Below, piece by piece: positions 43,091 through 52,486 of a stretch of 64,000 nucleotides of DNA. Location: the NCBI RefSeq assembly GCF_003046475.1, contig NZ_PZZZ01000002.1:62001-126000 (forward strand), in the 5' to 3' direction. The notes beneath the pieces were generated by a model that had not been told where the DNA came from, made no database searches, and saw only the letters and a program-made list of their open reading frames with translations. The DNA is from Mycoplana dimorpha. GTDB taxonomy: Bacteria > Pseudomonadota > Alphaproteobacteria > Rhizobiales > Rhizobiaceae. Position 1 is the stretch's first letter. Each line of letters begins with the position of its first letter. The position numbers and the translations under genes were made by a program.

Positions 43091-44689
43091 ATGGCATCTC
43101 GGCTCCTCAACCTGCGTGCGGCACTGGTGCTCGGAGCAGTGCTCCTCGGTAGCAGCCCGGCGCTCGCCGAAGCGGTCCTGCATCGCGGCAATGCCGGCGA
43201 GCCGCAGACGCTCGATCAGGCGCACACCTCCATCAACATCGAGGAGTTCATCCTCAAGGACCTCTATGAGGGGCTGACGATCTATGACGCGGCGGGCAAG
43301 ATCATCCCCGGCGCCGCCGAGACCTGGGACCTGTCTGACGACGGCCTGACCTACACGTTCAAGCTGCGCTCTGACGCCAAGTGGTCGGACGGTTCGCCGG
43401 TCACGGCGGAGGACTTCGTCTTCTCGTTCCAGCGGGTCGAAGACCCGGCGACCGCCGCCGGCTACGCCAATATCCTCTACCCGATCAAGAATGCCGAAAA
43501 GGTCAACAAGGGCGAGATGAAGCCGGAGGATCTCGGCATCAAGGCGATTGACGACAAGACCGTCGAGATAACGCTCGAGCGTCCGACGCCCTTCTTCCTC
43601 GAGCTTTTGGCACACCAGACCGCCCTGCCGATTTCAAAGGCGAGCTTCGAGAAGAACGGTACCGAATTCGTCAAGCCCGGCGTCATGGTGTCGAACGGTG
43701 CATTCAAGCTCGTCAGCCACGTTCCCAACGACAATCTCGTCGTCGAAAAGAACCCGAGCTACTGGGACGCCGCCAACGTCAAGCTGGACAAGGTGGTGTT
43801 CTACCCGATCGACGACCAGGCCGCCTCGGTCCGTCGCTTCGAGGCCAAGGAAATGGACCTCGTCTACAACTTCTCCGCCGACCAGATCGACCGCCTGCGC
43901 GGCGCCTATGGCGACCAGGTCCACGTGTCGCCGACGCTTGCCACCTACTACTATGCCTTCGACACCCGCCAGGAGCCCTATAGCGACGTGCGGGTGCGCC
44001 GGGCGCTCTCCATGGCGGTGGACCGCGACTTCCTGGCCAAGGAAATCTACAGTGGATCGCAGATCCCGGCCTACTCCATGGTTCCCCCGGGCATCGAGAC
44101 CTACGGCGATCCGGCCAAGGCGGACTTTGCCACGCTCTCCCAGCTGGACCGCGAGGACAAGGCGACCGAGCTGATGAAGGAGGCCGGCTACGGCCAAGGC
44201 GGCAAGCCGCTGGACATCGAGATCCGCTACAACACCAACCCGAACCACGAGCGCGTAGCCACCGCCGTCGCCGACATGTGGAAGAACACCTTCGGCGCCA
44301 AGGTCTCGCTGGTAAACCTGGACGTGTCCTCGCACTACGCCTACCTGCAGGAGGGCGGCAAGTTCAACGTCGCGCGTGCCGGTTGGGTGGCCGATTATGC
44401 CGATGCGGAGAACTTCCTGGCACTCAACCTGAGCTCCAACAAGACGTTCAACTACGGCCATTATGAAAATCCGGAGTTCGACGCGCTGATGAAGAAGTCT
44501 TATGAGGAGACGGACCCCGCCGCCCGCTCCAAGATTCTTCACGAGGCCGAAGCGCTGCTGATGCGCGATCAGCCGATTGCACCCTTGCTGGCCCAGGCCG
44601 ATCTCTGGCTCGTCTCCGGCCGTGTGCAGGGCTGGCAGGACAATGCCGCCAACCAGCATCTGAGCCGGTTCCTGAGCGTTTCCGAATAA
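43091..44689 (+). CDS. Peptide ABC transporter, periplasmic substrate-binding protein
   Basis: 532 residues, SBP family 5 (OppA/DppA). It has a signal peptide (MASRLLNLRAALVLGAVLLGSSPALA, cut before EAVLHRG) and the family signature DLYEGLTIYDAAGKIIPGAAETWDLSDDGLTYTFKLR. It binds peptides in the periplasm. The start is moved from 43022 to 43091 because the signal peptide and GGGAAGGA fit there. First gene of a four-gene operon; the permease gene begins 58 bases after its stop. Confidence 0.93.
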   Translation: MASRLLNLRAALVLGAVLLGSSPALAEAVLHRGNAGEPQTLDQAHTSINIEEFILKDLYEGLTIYDAAGKIIPGAAETWDLSDDGLTYTFKLRSDAKWSDGSPVTAEDFVFSFQRVEDPATAAGYANILYPIKNAEKVNKGEMKPEDLGIKAIDDKTVEITLERPTPFFLELLAHQTALPISKASFEKNGTEFVKPGVMVSNGAFKLVSHVPNDNLVVEKNPSYWDAANVKLDKVVFYPIDDQAASVRRFEAKEMDLVYNFSADQIDRLRGAYGDQVHVSPTLATYYYAFDTRQEPYSDVRVRRALSMAVDRDFLAKEIYSGSQIPAYSMVPPGIETYGDPAKADFATLSQLDREDKATELMKEAGYGQGGKPLDIEIRYNTNPNHERVATAVADMWKNTFGAKVSLVNLDVSSHYAYLQEGGKFNVARAGWVADYADAENFLALNLSSNKTFNYGHYENPEFDALMKKSYEETDPAARSKILHEAEALLMRDQPIAPLLAQADLWLVSGRVQGWQDNAANQHLSRFLSVSE

Positions 44690-44747
44690 CGACAGGAGGC
44701 GGCGCGCGGGGACGTCTTCCCGCGCGCCGTTTCACGGGAGAACGGGC

Positions 44748-45671
44748 ATGATGTCCTTCGTATTGCGCCGCCTTGCGAGCGCGGTGCCGACGCTTTTCAT
44801 CGTCGTCACCATTTCCTTCTTCCTAATGCGGTTTGCCCCCGGTGGGCCCTTCAATCTCGAGCGTCCGCTGCCTCCCCAGACGATGGCGAACCTGATGCGG
44901 ACCTACCAGCTCGACCAGCCGCTCTGGCGCCAGTACGTCACCTATATCGGCAACGCAGTCACCGGCGATTTCGGCCCGAGCTACGTCTACAAGGACAACA
45001 CCGTTGCCGAACTCATCGGCAAGGGCCTGCCCTATTCAATGGAACTCGGGTTCTACGCGCTGCTGCTGGCGTTGATCGGCGGAGTGCTGATGGGCACGGT
45101 TGCGGCACTGCGCCAGAACAGCGCGCTCGACTTCTCGGTCATGTCGCTGGCTACGATCGGCACGACGGTGCCGAACTTCGTCGTTGGGCCCGTTCTGACC
45201 CTGGTTTTCGCCATCAGTCTGTCGCTGCTGCCGGCCGGCGGGTGGGGCGATGGCTCGCTGCGCTTTCTGATCCTGCCGATGATCGCGCTGGCGCTGCCGC
45301 AACTGGCGGTCTTCGCACGGCTTACACGCGGCTCGATGATCGAGGCGCTGCACGCCGATCACATCCGAACGGCGAGGGCCTACGGGCTTCCCGGGCGCGT
45401 CGTCGTCGTGACGCATGCGATGCGCGGCGCCCTGCTGCCGGTGGTGTCTTATCTGGCACCCTGCGCCGCTGCCCTGCTCACCGGCTCGGCCGTGGTCGAG
45501 ACGATCTTCACCATCCCCGGCGTCGGCCGGTACTTCGTGCTCGGCGCCATCAACCGCGATTACACCCTGGTGATGGGCACGGTCATCCTGATCGCCATCT
45601 TCGTCATCGTCTTCAACCTGGTGGTCGATATCCTCTATGGCCTTCTCGACCCCAGGGTCCGCCATGACTGA
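44748..45671 (+). CDS. Peptide ABC transporter permease (OppB-like)
   Basis: 307 residues, about six membrane segments. FVLRRLASAVPTLFIVVTISFFLMRFAPGGPF is the typical OppB N-terminus and the EAA loop is ADHIRTARAYGLPGRVVVVTHAMRGALLPV. It forms the membrane channel with OppC. The ATG at 44751 is nearly as likely. It overlaps oppC by eight bases. Confidence 0.95.
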   Translation: MMSFVLRRLASAVPTLFIVVTISFFLMRFAPGGPFNLERPLPPQTMANLMRTYQLDQPLWRQYVTYIGNAVTGDFGPSYVYKDNTVAELIGKGLPYSMELGFYALLLALIGGVLMGTVAALRQNSALDFSVMSLATIGTTVPNFVVGPVLTLVFAISLSLLPAGGWGDGSLRFLILPMIALALPQLAVFARLTRGSMIEALHADHIRTARAYGLPGRVVVVTHAMRGALLPVVSYLAPCAAALLTGSAVVETIFTIPGVGRYFVLGAINRDYTLVMGTVILIAIFVIVFNLVVDILYGLLDPRVRHD

Positions 45672-46797
45672 CATCACCGCCCCCCCGCTGCAGGGAACTC
45701 CGAAAACACGAAGCCGCAGCCTCTTCCAGTTGGCGCTCATCCGCTTCCGCCGCAACAGGGCGGCGATGGCCGGCTGCGTGATTCTGCTGCTGATCGCAAT
45801 GTTCTCGTTCCTCGGGCCCCTGTTCGTGCCGCACACCTACGATCAGGTATTCCCGTCCTATGTGACGATCCCGCCGAGCCTCGAGCCGCGCCCCGACGCG
45901 TCGAAGCTGCAGGACGCGATCGAGGGCGTCGCCGCCCGGGCACGGGTGCGCCTCGACAGCTTTGCCGTGGAGGGCCAGAGCTTTACCGCGACGATCAGTG
46001 CCGACGAGCCGATTGATCCGCGTGCGACGCGCTATTTCGACCGTGCCAACGAATTCCGCGACACCAAGGTGGACAGCAGCCGCGACAACGGCCGAACGTT
46101 GATGCTCACCGGCAAGGTCGATCGAGACTATTTCGTCTTCGGCACGGACACCAACGGCCGCGACCTGCTGGTGAGGGTCATGCTCGGCGGCCAGATATCG
46201 ATCGCCGTCGGCCTGCTGGCGAGCCTCGTCTCGCTCGGCATCGGCGTTCTCTACGGTGCGACCTCGGGCTACGTCGGCGGGCGCATCGACAACGTCATGA
46301 TGCGGCTGGTCGAGATCCTCTATTCGCTTCCCTTCGTGTTCCTGGTGGTTGTGCTCGTCGTGTTCTTCGGCCGCAGCTTCATCCTGATCTTCCTCGTCAT
46401 CGGCGCGGTCGAGTGGCTCGACATGGCCCGCATCGTGCGCGGCCAGACGCTGGCGCTGAAGCGGCGCGAATTCGTCGGCGCGGCAGAGGCGCTGGGGTTG
46501 ACCGACTGGCAGATCATCCGCCGCCACATCATTCCGAACACGATCGGACCCGTGATCGTCTTTGTCACCGTGGTGGTGCCGAAGGTGATCCTGCTGGAAA
46601 GTTTCCTTTCCTTCCTCGGGCTCGGCGTGCAAGCGCCGTTGACGAGCTGGGGGGCGCTGATTTCGGAAGGTGCAAACAACATCCAGTCGGCGCCCTGGCT
46701 GCTGATCTTCCCGTCGATTTTCTTCGTCACGACCCTGTTCTCGCTGAACTTCGTCGGTGACGGCCTGCGCGACGCGCTCGACCCGAAGGACCGCTGA
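45664..46797 (+). CDS. Peptide ABC transporter permease (OppC-like)
   Basis: 377 residues, somewhat longer than usual OppC (about 300) because of a periplasmic insertion after the first membrane segment (about residues 65-160). The rest is the OppC core: LGTDTNGRDLLVRVMLGGQISIAVGLLA, EAA loop KRREFVGAAEALGLTDWQIIRRHIIPN. The start at 45664 (MTDITA) lies inside the OppB end; an earlier ATG at 45637 is less likely. The next ATG follows the stop by one base. Confidence 0.95.
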   Translation: MTDITAPPLQGTPKTRSRSLFQLALIRFRRNRAAMAGCVILLLIAMFSFLGPLFVPHTYDQVFPSYVTIPPSLEPRPDASKLQDAIEGVAARARVRLDSFAVEGQSFTATISADEPIDPRATRYFDRANEFRDTKVDSSRDNGRTLMLTGKVDRDYFVFGTDTNGRDLLVRVMLGGQISIAVGLLASLVSLGIGVLYGATSGYVGGRIDNVMMRLVEILYSLPFVFLVVVLVVFFGRSFILIFLVIGAVEWLDMARIVRGQTLALKRREFVGAAEALGLTDWQIIRRHIIPNTIGPVIVFVTVVVPKVILLESFLSFLGLGVQAPLTSWGALISEGANNIQSAPWLLIFPSIFFVTTLFSLNFVGDGLRDALDPKDR

Positions 46798-46798
46798 A

Positions 46799-48400
46799 AT
46801 GGCAGAGACGAGCGACACGATCCTGGCGATCCGCGGCCTGAAGGTCGACTTCACGACGCCGGACGGCGTGGTCAACGCCGTCAAGGGGATCGATCTCGAC
46901 GTCCGTGCCGGCGAAACGCTCGCCGTGGTCGGCGAATCCGGCTCGGGTAAGAGCCAGACCATGATGGGCATCATGGGGCTGCTCGCCAGGAACGGCACCG
47001 TCGGCGGCTCCGCCGCGTATCGGGGCAGGGAACTGATCGGGCTGCCGCCTTCGGAGCTGAACAAGATCCGCGGCGCCAAGGTGACCATGATCTTCCAGGA
47101 GCCGATGACGTCGCTCGATCCGCTCTATCCGATCGGCCGGCAGATTGCCGAGCCGATCGTCCACCACCGCGGCGGCAGCTACCGGGATGCCCGCAAGCGT
47201 GTGCTCGACCTTCTCGAACTGGTCGGCATTCCCGAGCCCGAACGGCGGATCGACAGCTATCCGCACGAGCTGTCCGGCGGCCAGCGCCAGCGTGTCATGA
47301 TCGCCATGGCCCTGGCAAACGAGCCGGACATCCTGATCGCCGACGAGCCGACCACGGCGCTCGACGTCACCATTCAGGCGCAGATCCTCTCCCTCTTGCG
47401 CATGCTGCAACAGCGCTTCGGCATGGCAATCGTGCTGATCACCCACGACCTCGGGATCGTACGGCATTTCGCCGATCGCGTGGCGGTGATGCGGCGCGGC
47501 GAGGTGGTGGAGCAGGGGAGCACCGCTGCGATCTTCGAGCGGCCGTCGTCGGACTACACGAAGATGCTCCTGGCGGCCGAGCCGCGCGGCCATAAGGCGC
47601 CCCCGCTCGACTCTGCACCGATCGTGCTCGAAGGGCGCGACGTGAGCGTGGACTACCAGATCGGTGGAGGTTTGTTCTCCGGCGGGCACAGGATGTTCCG
47701 GGCTGTCGACCGGGTCACGGTCCGACTGCGGGAGGGCCAGACGATCGGCATCGTCGGCGAATCCGGTTCCGGGAAGTCGACGCTGGGACGGGCGCTCCTG
47801 CGGCTGATCCCCGGAGCCGGCTACTACCGTTTCGGTTCCACCGACATCTCCGGTTTCGACCGGGCGCGCATGCGCCCGCTGCGCCGGGAAATGCAGCTCG
47901 TCTTCCAGGACCCATACGGTTCGCTGTCGCCGCGGCAGACGGTCGGCGAGATCGTCACGGAAGGGCTGTTCGTGCATGAGCCGAGCCTGAGCAAGGCCGA
48001 GCGGGATCGCAGGGCGGTGGCAGCACTCACCGAAGTCGGCCTCGATCCCGAGGCGCGCAACCGCTACCCGCACGAGTTCTCCGGTGGCCAGCGGCAGCGC
48101 ATCGCGATCGCCAGGGCGATGATCCTGAAGCCCCACCTCGTCATCCTGGACGAACCCACCTCGGCCTTGGACCGTTCGGTGCAGGGCCAGGTGATCGAAC
48201 TGCTGCGCAGGCTGCAGGATAGCCACAGGCTGTCCTACATCTTCATCAGCCACGATCTGTCGGTGGTAAAGGCGATGTCGGACTACGTGGTGGTCATGAA
48301 GGACGGCCGGATCGTCGAGGAAGGCGAAACGGCTGCGATCTTCGAATCACCCCGCGAGGCCTATACGACATCGCTGATCAACGCCGCTTTCAATGTCTGA
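46799..48400 (+). CDS. Fused double ABC ATPase (OppD-OppF type)
   Basis: 533 residues with two complete ATPase domains. Domain 1 (about 8-270): Walker A GESGSGKS, signature LSGGQRQR, Walker [13 protein letters not shown]. Domain 2 (about 285-530): Walker [10 protein letters not shown], signature [20 protein letters not shown]. Each has the oligopeptide/dipeptide C-terminal motif. The fusion of OppD and OppF in one chain is common in rhizobia. It supplies energy for the preceding permeases. A single base separates it from the upstream stop. Confidence 0.96.
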   Translation: MAETSDTILAIRGLKVDFTTPDGVVNAVKGIDLDVRAGETLAVVGESGSGKSQTMMGIMGLLARNGTVGGSAAYRGRELIGLPPSELNKIRGAKVTMIFQEPMTSLDPLYPIGRQIAEPIVHHRGGSYRDARKRVLDLLELVGIPEPERRIDSYPHELSGGQRQRVMIAMALANEPDILIADEPTTALDVTIQAQILSLLRMLQQRFGMAIVLITHDLGIVRHFADRVAVMRRGEVVEQGSTAAIFERPSSDYTKMLLAAEPRGHKAPPLDSAPIVLEGRDVSVDYQIGGGLFSGGHRMFRAVDRVTVRLREGQTIGIVGESGSGKSTLGRALLRLIPGAGYYRFGSTDISGFDRARMRPLRREMQLVFQDPYGSLSPRQTVGEIVTEGLFVHEPSLSKAERDRRAVAALTEVGLDPEARNRYPHEFSGGQRQRIAIARAMILKPHLVILDEPTSALDRSVQGQVIELLRRLQDSHRLSYIFISHDLSVVKAMSDYVVVMKDGRIVEEGETAAIFESPREAYTTSLINAAFNV

Positions 48401-48494
48401 GCTCGAATAGCCCGGACGATCACGCACGGCGAGATCGCACTCCGTTTCTCGCCCGTATCCCTCTACCCAGAAGCCTCGGAAGGCCTTGGCGCGC

Positions 48495-48731
48495 TTACTT
48501 GTCGTTGCTGGCCGGCTCCGGATAGGTGTAGGGCTGCCGTGGCGGCGGCTCGTCGCTCTGGTAGAGCTTGAAGCTGAACGTCGAGCCGGAGCGCATGGCC
48601 CGGTGCATGCTGGTCTTCCCATGGACGATCGGCGGCAGCTTGTACGACGGTTTGTCGTCCGATTCGCGGGATTGGGCGTGAGCGTTGCCGGCTGCCGCAA
48701 GGATCAGGACGGTTCGCAACAGGAGTTTCAT
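48495..48731 (-). CDS. Small secreted protein, unknown function
   Basis: 78 residues. A signal peptide (MKLLLRTVLILAAAGNAHAQ, cut after AHA) leads to a short mature chain rich in Pro, Ser and charged residues (YKLPPIVHGKTSMHRAM, then FKLYQSDEPPPRQPYTY). No domain is recognised. GAGGGG upstream of the ATG and the signal peptide argue that it is real. It lies convergent with the ABC operon. Confidence 0.65.
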   Translation of the reverse strand: MKLLLRTVLILAAAGNAHAQSRESDDKPSYKLPPIVHGKTSMHRAMRSGSTFSFKLYQSDEPPPRQPYTYPEPASNDK

Positions 48732-48912
48732 CTCGCACCCCTCGGCAAGAGCCCTTCAATCAAGGCATCATGCCAAAGATAGGCCCCGCGACGGCACCGC
48801 ACTAGAGATTGCTCGTTGAATGGACTGTTTCCTGTCCCGGCGGTTGCGCCGTGCCCGAGCCGCCGGGCTGCGGCTTTCATGCGATCGCCAAATCCGTGTC
48901 GGGCGATCTTTC

Positions 48913-50046
48913 TCAGCCCTCGAAGAATTCCTTCATGCGCGCGAAGAAGCCGCTCGACTCCGGGTTGTTCTCCTTGGACGAGATTTCCTCGAACTCCTTC
49001 AGCAGTTCGCGCTGCCGCTTGGTCAGCTTCTGCGGCGTCTCGACCTGCACCTGGATGTACAGGTCACCGACCTGGCTGGAGCGCAGCACCGGCATGCCCT
49101 TGCCCTTCAGGCGGAACTGTCGACCGTTCTGCGTGCCCTCGGGCACGGTGACGCGCGACTTGGTGCCGTCCAGCGTTGTGACGTCGAAGGTGCCGCCGAG
49201 CGCCGCCGTCGTCATCGAGATCGGCACCCCGCAGTGCAGGTCGGCGCCGTCGCGCTGGAACAGTTCGTGCGGTTTCACCGAAAGGAAGATATAGAGGTCG
49301 CCCGCCGGCCCGCCACGAAGGCCCGCCTCGCCTTCGCCGGCCAGCCGAATGCGTGTGCCGTCCTCGATGCCTGCGGGAATATTGACGGACAGCGCGCGCT
49401 CCTCGGTGACCCGCCCGTGGCCGTGGCACTTGGTGCAGGGGTCGGGAATGATCGTGCCGCGACCGTGGCAGGTCGGACAGGTGCGCTCGATCGAGAAGAA
49501 GCCCTGCGCCGCGCGCACGCGGCCGGCACCCTGGCAGGTGCCGCAGGTCTGCGGCTTGGTGCCGGGCTTGGCGCCGGAGCCGGAACAGACTTCGCAGGTG
49601 ATCGAGGTCGGCACCCGGATCTGCGCAGTCTTGCCGTTGTAGGCCTCTTCGAGCGAGATCTCCATGTTGTAGCGCAGGTCGCCGCCGCGCTCGCGACCGC
49701 CGGAGGAGCGCCGCTGACGCCCGCCGCCCATCATCTCGCCGAAGATGTCCTCGAAGATGTCGGAAAAGCCGCCCGCGCCGAAACCGCCGCCGCCAAAGCC
49801 GCCGCCGCCCATGCCGCCATGCTCGAAGGCCGCGTGGCCGTAACGGTCGTAGGCGGCCCGCTTCTGCGGATCCTTCAGGACTTCGTAGGCTTCGTTGACT
49901 TCCTTGAACCGGACCTCGGCCGCGGCATCGCCGGGGTTCTTGTCGGGATGATACTTCATCGCCATCTTGCGGAAGGCGCTTTTCAGTTCCTTCTCGTCGG
50001 CGCCCCTGGACACACCCAACGTTTCGTAGAAGTCAGTTTTAGCCAT
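48913..50046 (-). CDS. dnaJ: Chaperone DnaJ
   Basis: 377 residues. The J domain (about 1-70) has the HPD motif in [11 protein letters not shown]; a Gly/Phe region follows (about 77-105); then four CxxCxGxG zinc motifs ([32 protein letters not shown]) and the C-terminal substrate domain. It stimulates DnaK ATPase and delivers substrates. It lies 244 bases after dnaK, on the same strand, the usual rhizobial order. Confidence 0.98.
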   Translation of the reverse strand: MAKTDFYETLGVSRGADEKELKSAFRKMAMKYHPDKNPGDAAAEVRFKEVNEAYEVLKDPQKRAAYDRYGHAAFEHGGMGGGGFGGGGFGAGGFSDIFEDIFGEMMGGGRQRRSSGGRERGGDLRYNMEISLEEAYNGKTAQIRVPTSITCEVCSGSGAKPGTKPQTCGTCQGAGRVRAAQGFFSIERTCPTCHGRGTIIPDPCTKCHGHGRVTEERALSVNIPAGIEDGTRIRLAGEGEAGLRGGPAGDLYIFLSVKPHELFQRDGADLHCGVPISMTTAALGGTFDVTTLDGTKSRVTVPEGTQNGRQFRLKGKGMPVLRSSQVGDLYIQVQVETPQKLTKRQRELLKEFEEISSKENNPESSGFFARMKEFFEG

Positions 50047-50290
50047 ATCACTTCCGCGCCCGTCTCATGGACGGAGTCTCATTCGTTGAAAGGGAAACTG
50101 CCAGCCGTGCACTGATGTATCCGGCATCACGGCGAAAAGGCAAGATGGCGGGCCGCCGGCGGGCAAGGAAAGCCATGACATCGTCGCCGCCTTGAACGGG
50201 AAACATCATGGCCGTGTCCTTGTTCGTCGTCCGCCTCTTCTGCACCGGAAAGGCCGGCCGCGCGGGTCGCGGCCGGGTGATGGTCGTCAA

Positions 50291-52207
50291 TCAGGAGGCC
50301 GACCGCTTGCGGTCGTCGTCGTCCTTGACTTCCTCGTAATCGGCGTCGACGACATTGTCGCCGCCCTCGGATGCCGAAGACGCGCCGGCTTCCGCCTGCT
50401 GGGCCTCGTAGATCGCCTGGCCGAGCTTCATGGAGACTTCCATCAGCGTGTTGGTCTTGGCCTTGATGTCCTCGGCGTCCGGCTCGGAGGCCTCGATGGC
50501 CGTCTTCAGAGCGGCGATAGCATCCTCGATGGCCTTGCGGTCATCGGCGGAGACCTTGTCGCCGTATTCCTTGAGCGACTTTTCGGACGAATGAACAAGG
50601 CTCTCGGCCTGGTTCTTGGCCTCGACCGCCTCGCGGCGCTTCTTGTCGCTCTCGGCGTTGGCCTCGGCGTCCTTGACCATCTTCTCGATGTCGGCGTCGG
50701 ACAGGCCGCCCGATGCCTGGATGCGGATCTGGTGCTCCTTGCCGGTCCCCTTGTCCTTGGCCGAAACCTGGACGATGCCGTTGGCGTCGATGTCGAAAGT
50801 CACCTCGATCTGCGGCACGCCGCGCGGCGCCGGCGGAATGCCGACGAGGTCGAACTGGCCGAGCAGCTTGTTGTCGGCAGCCATTTCGCGCTCGCCCTGG
50901 CTGACGCGGATCGTCACGGCGGACTGATTGTCCTCGGCGGTCGAGAAGGTCTGGCTCTTCTTCGTCGGGATCGTCGTGTTGCGCTCGATCAGACGGGTAA
51001 AGACGCCGCCGAGCGTTTCGATGCCCAGCGACAGGGGGGTGACGTCGAGCAGCAGAACGTCCTTGACGTCGCCCTGCAGCACGCCTGCCTGGATGGCGGC
51101 GCCCATGGCAACCACTTCATCCGGGTTGACGCCCTTGTGCGGCTCCTTGCCGAACAGTTGCTTGACGGTCTCCTGGACCTTCGGCATGCGGGTCATGCCG
51201 CCGACGAGGACGACCTCGTCGATCTCGGCAGCCGAGACGCCGGCATCCTTGAGCGCGGCCTTGCAGGGGGCCATCGTCTTCTGGATCAGGTCGTCGACCA
51301 GCGCCTCGAACTTGGCGCGCGTCAGCTTCATCGTCAGGTGCTTCGGACCGGATGCGTCGGCGGTGATGAACGGCAGGTTGATCTCGGTCTGCTGCGACGA
51401 GGAGAGCTCGATCTTGGCCTTCTCAGCAGCTTCCTTGAGACGCTGCAGGGCCAGCTTGTCGTTCGTCAGGTCGATGCCCTGGTCCTTCTTGAACTCGCCA
51501 GCCAGGTACTCGACGAGGCGCATATCGAAGTCTTCACCGCCGAGGAAGGTATCGCCGTTGGTGGACTTCACCTCGAACACGCCGTCGCCGATCTCGAGAA
51601 CCGAGATGTCGAAGGTGCCGCCGCCAAGGTCGTAGACGGCGATCGTCTTGCCGTCCTTTTTGTCCAGGCCGTAGGCGAGGGCAGCCGCGGTCGGCTCGTT
51701 GATGATGCGGAGCACTTCGAGGCCGGCGATCTTGCCGGCGTCCTTTGTGGCCTGGCGCTGGGCGTCGTTGAAGTAGGCCGGAACGGTGATGACGGCCTTC
51801 TCGACCTTTTCACCGAGGTAGGACTCGGCGGTCTCCTTCATCTTCTGAAGGATCATGGCGGAGATCTGCGAGGGGGAGTAATCGGTGCCGTGTGCCTCGA
51901 CCCAGGCATCGCCGTTGCCCGCCTTGACGATCTTGTAGGGCACCATGCCCTTGTCCTTCTGGGTGGTCGGGTCGTCGAAGGTGCGGCCGATCAGGCGCTT
52001 GATCGCAAAAAGGGTGTTTTCCGGATTCGTCACCGCCTGGCGCTTGGCCGGCTGGCCGACGAGACGTTCGCCATCTTCCGTGAAGGCAACCATGGAGGGC
52101 GTCGTGCGGGCGCCTTCGGCGTTCTCAATGACTTTCGCGTCCTTGCCATCCATGACGGCGACGCAGGAATTTGTCGTTCCGAGGTCGATACCGATAACTT
52201 TTGCCAT
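50291..52207 (-). CDS. dnaK: Chaperone DnaK (Hsp70)
   Basis: 638 residues. ATPase domain with [17 protein letters not shown] and [21 protein letters not shown]; linker [17 protein letters not shown]; substrate domain and helical lid ending in a Gly/Ser-rich and acidic tail ([13 protein letters not shown]). The start at 52207 (MAKVIGID) has AAGGAGAG upstream; the longer frame to 52252 is not conserved. A heat-shock type promoter candidate lies about 110-140 bases upstream. Confidence 0.98.
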   Translation of the reverse strand: MAKVIGIDLGTTNSCVAVMDGKDAKVIENAEGARTTPSMVAFTEDGERLVGQPAKRQAVTNPENTLFAIKRLIGRTFDDPTTQKDKGMVPYKIVKAGNGDAWVEAHGTDYSPSQISAMILQKMKETAESYLGEKVEKAVITVPAYFNDAQRQATKDAGKIAGLEVLRIINEPTAAALAYGLDKKDGKTIAVYDLGGGTFDISVLEIGDGVFEVKSTNGDTFLGGEDFDMRLVEYLAGEFKKDQGIDLTNDKLALQRLKEAAEKAKIELSSSQQTEINLPFITADASGPKHLTMKLTRAKFEALVDDLIQKTMAPCKAALKDAGVSAAEIDEVVLVGGMTRMPKVQETVKQLFGKEPHKGVNPDEVVAMGAAIQAGVLQGDVKDVLLLDVTPLSLGIETLGGVFTRLIERNTTIPTKKSQTFSTAEDNQSAVTIRVSQGEREMAADNKLLGQFDLVGIPPAPRGVPQIEVTFDIDANGIVQVSAKDKGTGKEHQIRIQASGGLSDADIEKMVKDAEANAESDKKRREAVEAKNQAESLVHSSEKSLKEYGDKVSADDRKAIEDAIAALKTAIEASEPDAEDIKAKTNTLMEVSMKLGQAIYEAQQAEAGASSASEGGDNVVDADYEEVKDDDDRKRSAS

Positions 52208-52316
52208 GTCATTCTCTCCTTGAAGCGAACTGCCCGGAACCCGATCAGGCATTCGTCTGGCAGCCCCTAGTGGGATGGTATTGCAGGAATTCGCGACGGA
52301 ACGCCGCGGTTTCCGG

Positions 52317-52347
52317 CTATATAAGGATCAGCCTAGGTGACTGCAAG
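52317..52347 (-). promoter_or_regulatory. Candidate RpoH (sigma-32) promoter of dnaK
   Basis: On the minus strand CTTGCA (52347-52342) is followed after 16-17 bases by CCTTATATAG (52326-52317). This is close to the alphaproteobacterial heat-shock consensus CTTG-N17-CyTATnT. The predicted transcript would have a leader of about 100 bases. Confidence 0.6.
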
Positions 52348-52486
52348 GCGTCAATCGTCTGGAAAACACGAGAGATCAAGGCGCTTCAGCCTCCGCAAAT
52401 CGCCATCGCCAACTAGATGTGGGAGGGCGGCTTAGCTCCGTCAAGATCGGCCGGGCGGACGAAATGAAGAGGGGAATGGGCCGGCC

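Noticed and set aside
50048-50290. 80-codon minus-strand frame between dnaK and dnaJ
   Set aside because: No domain and no convincing ribosome site; it fills the usual dnaK-dnaJ spacer.
50192-52270. 692-codon plus-strand frame opposite dnaK
   Set aside because: Antisense to dnaK; repetitive Leu/Asp/Gly content from codon mirror, no domain.
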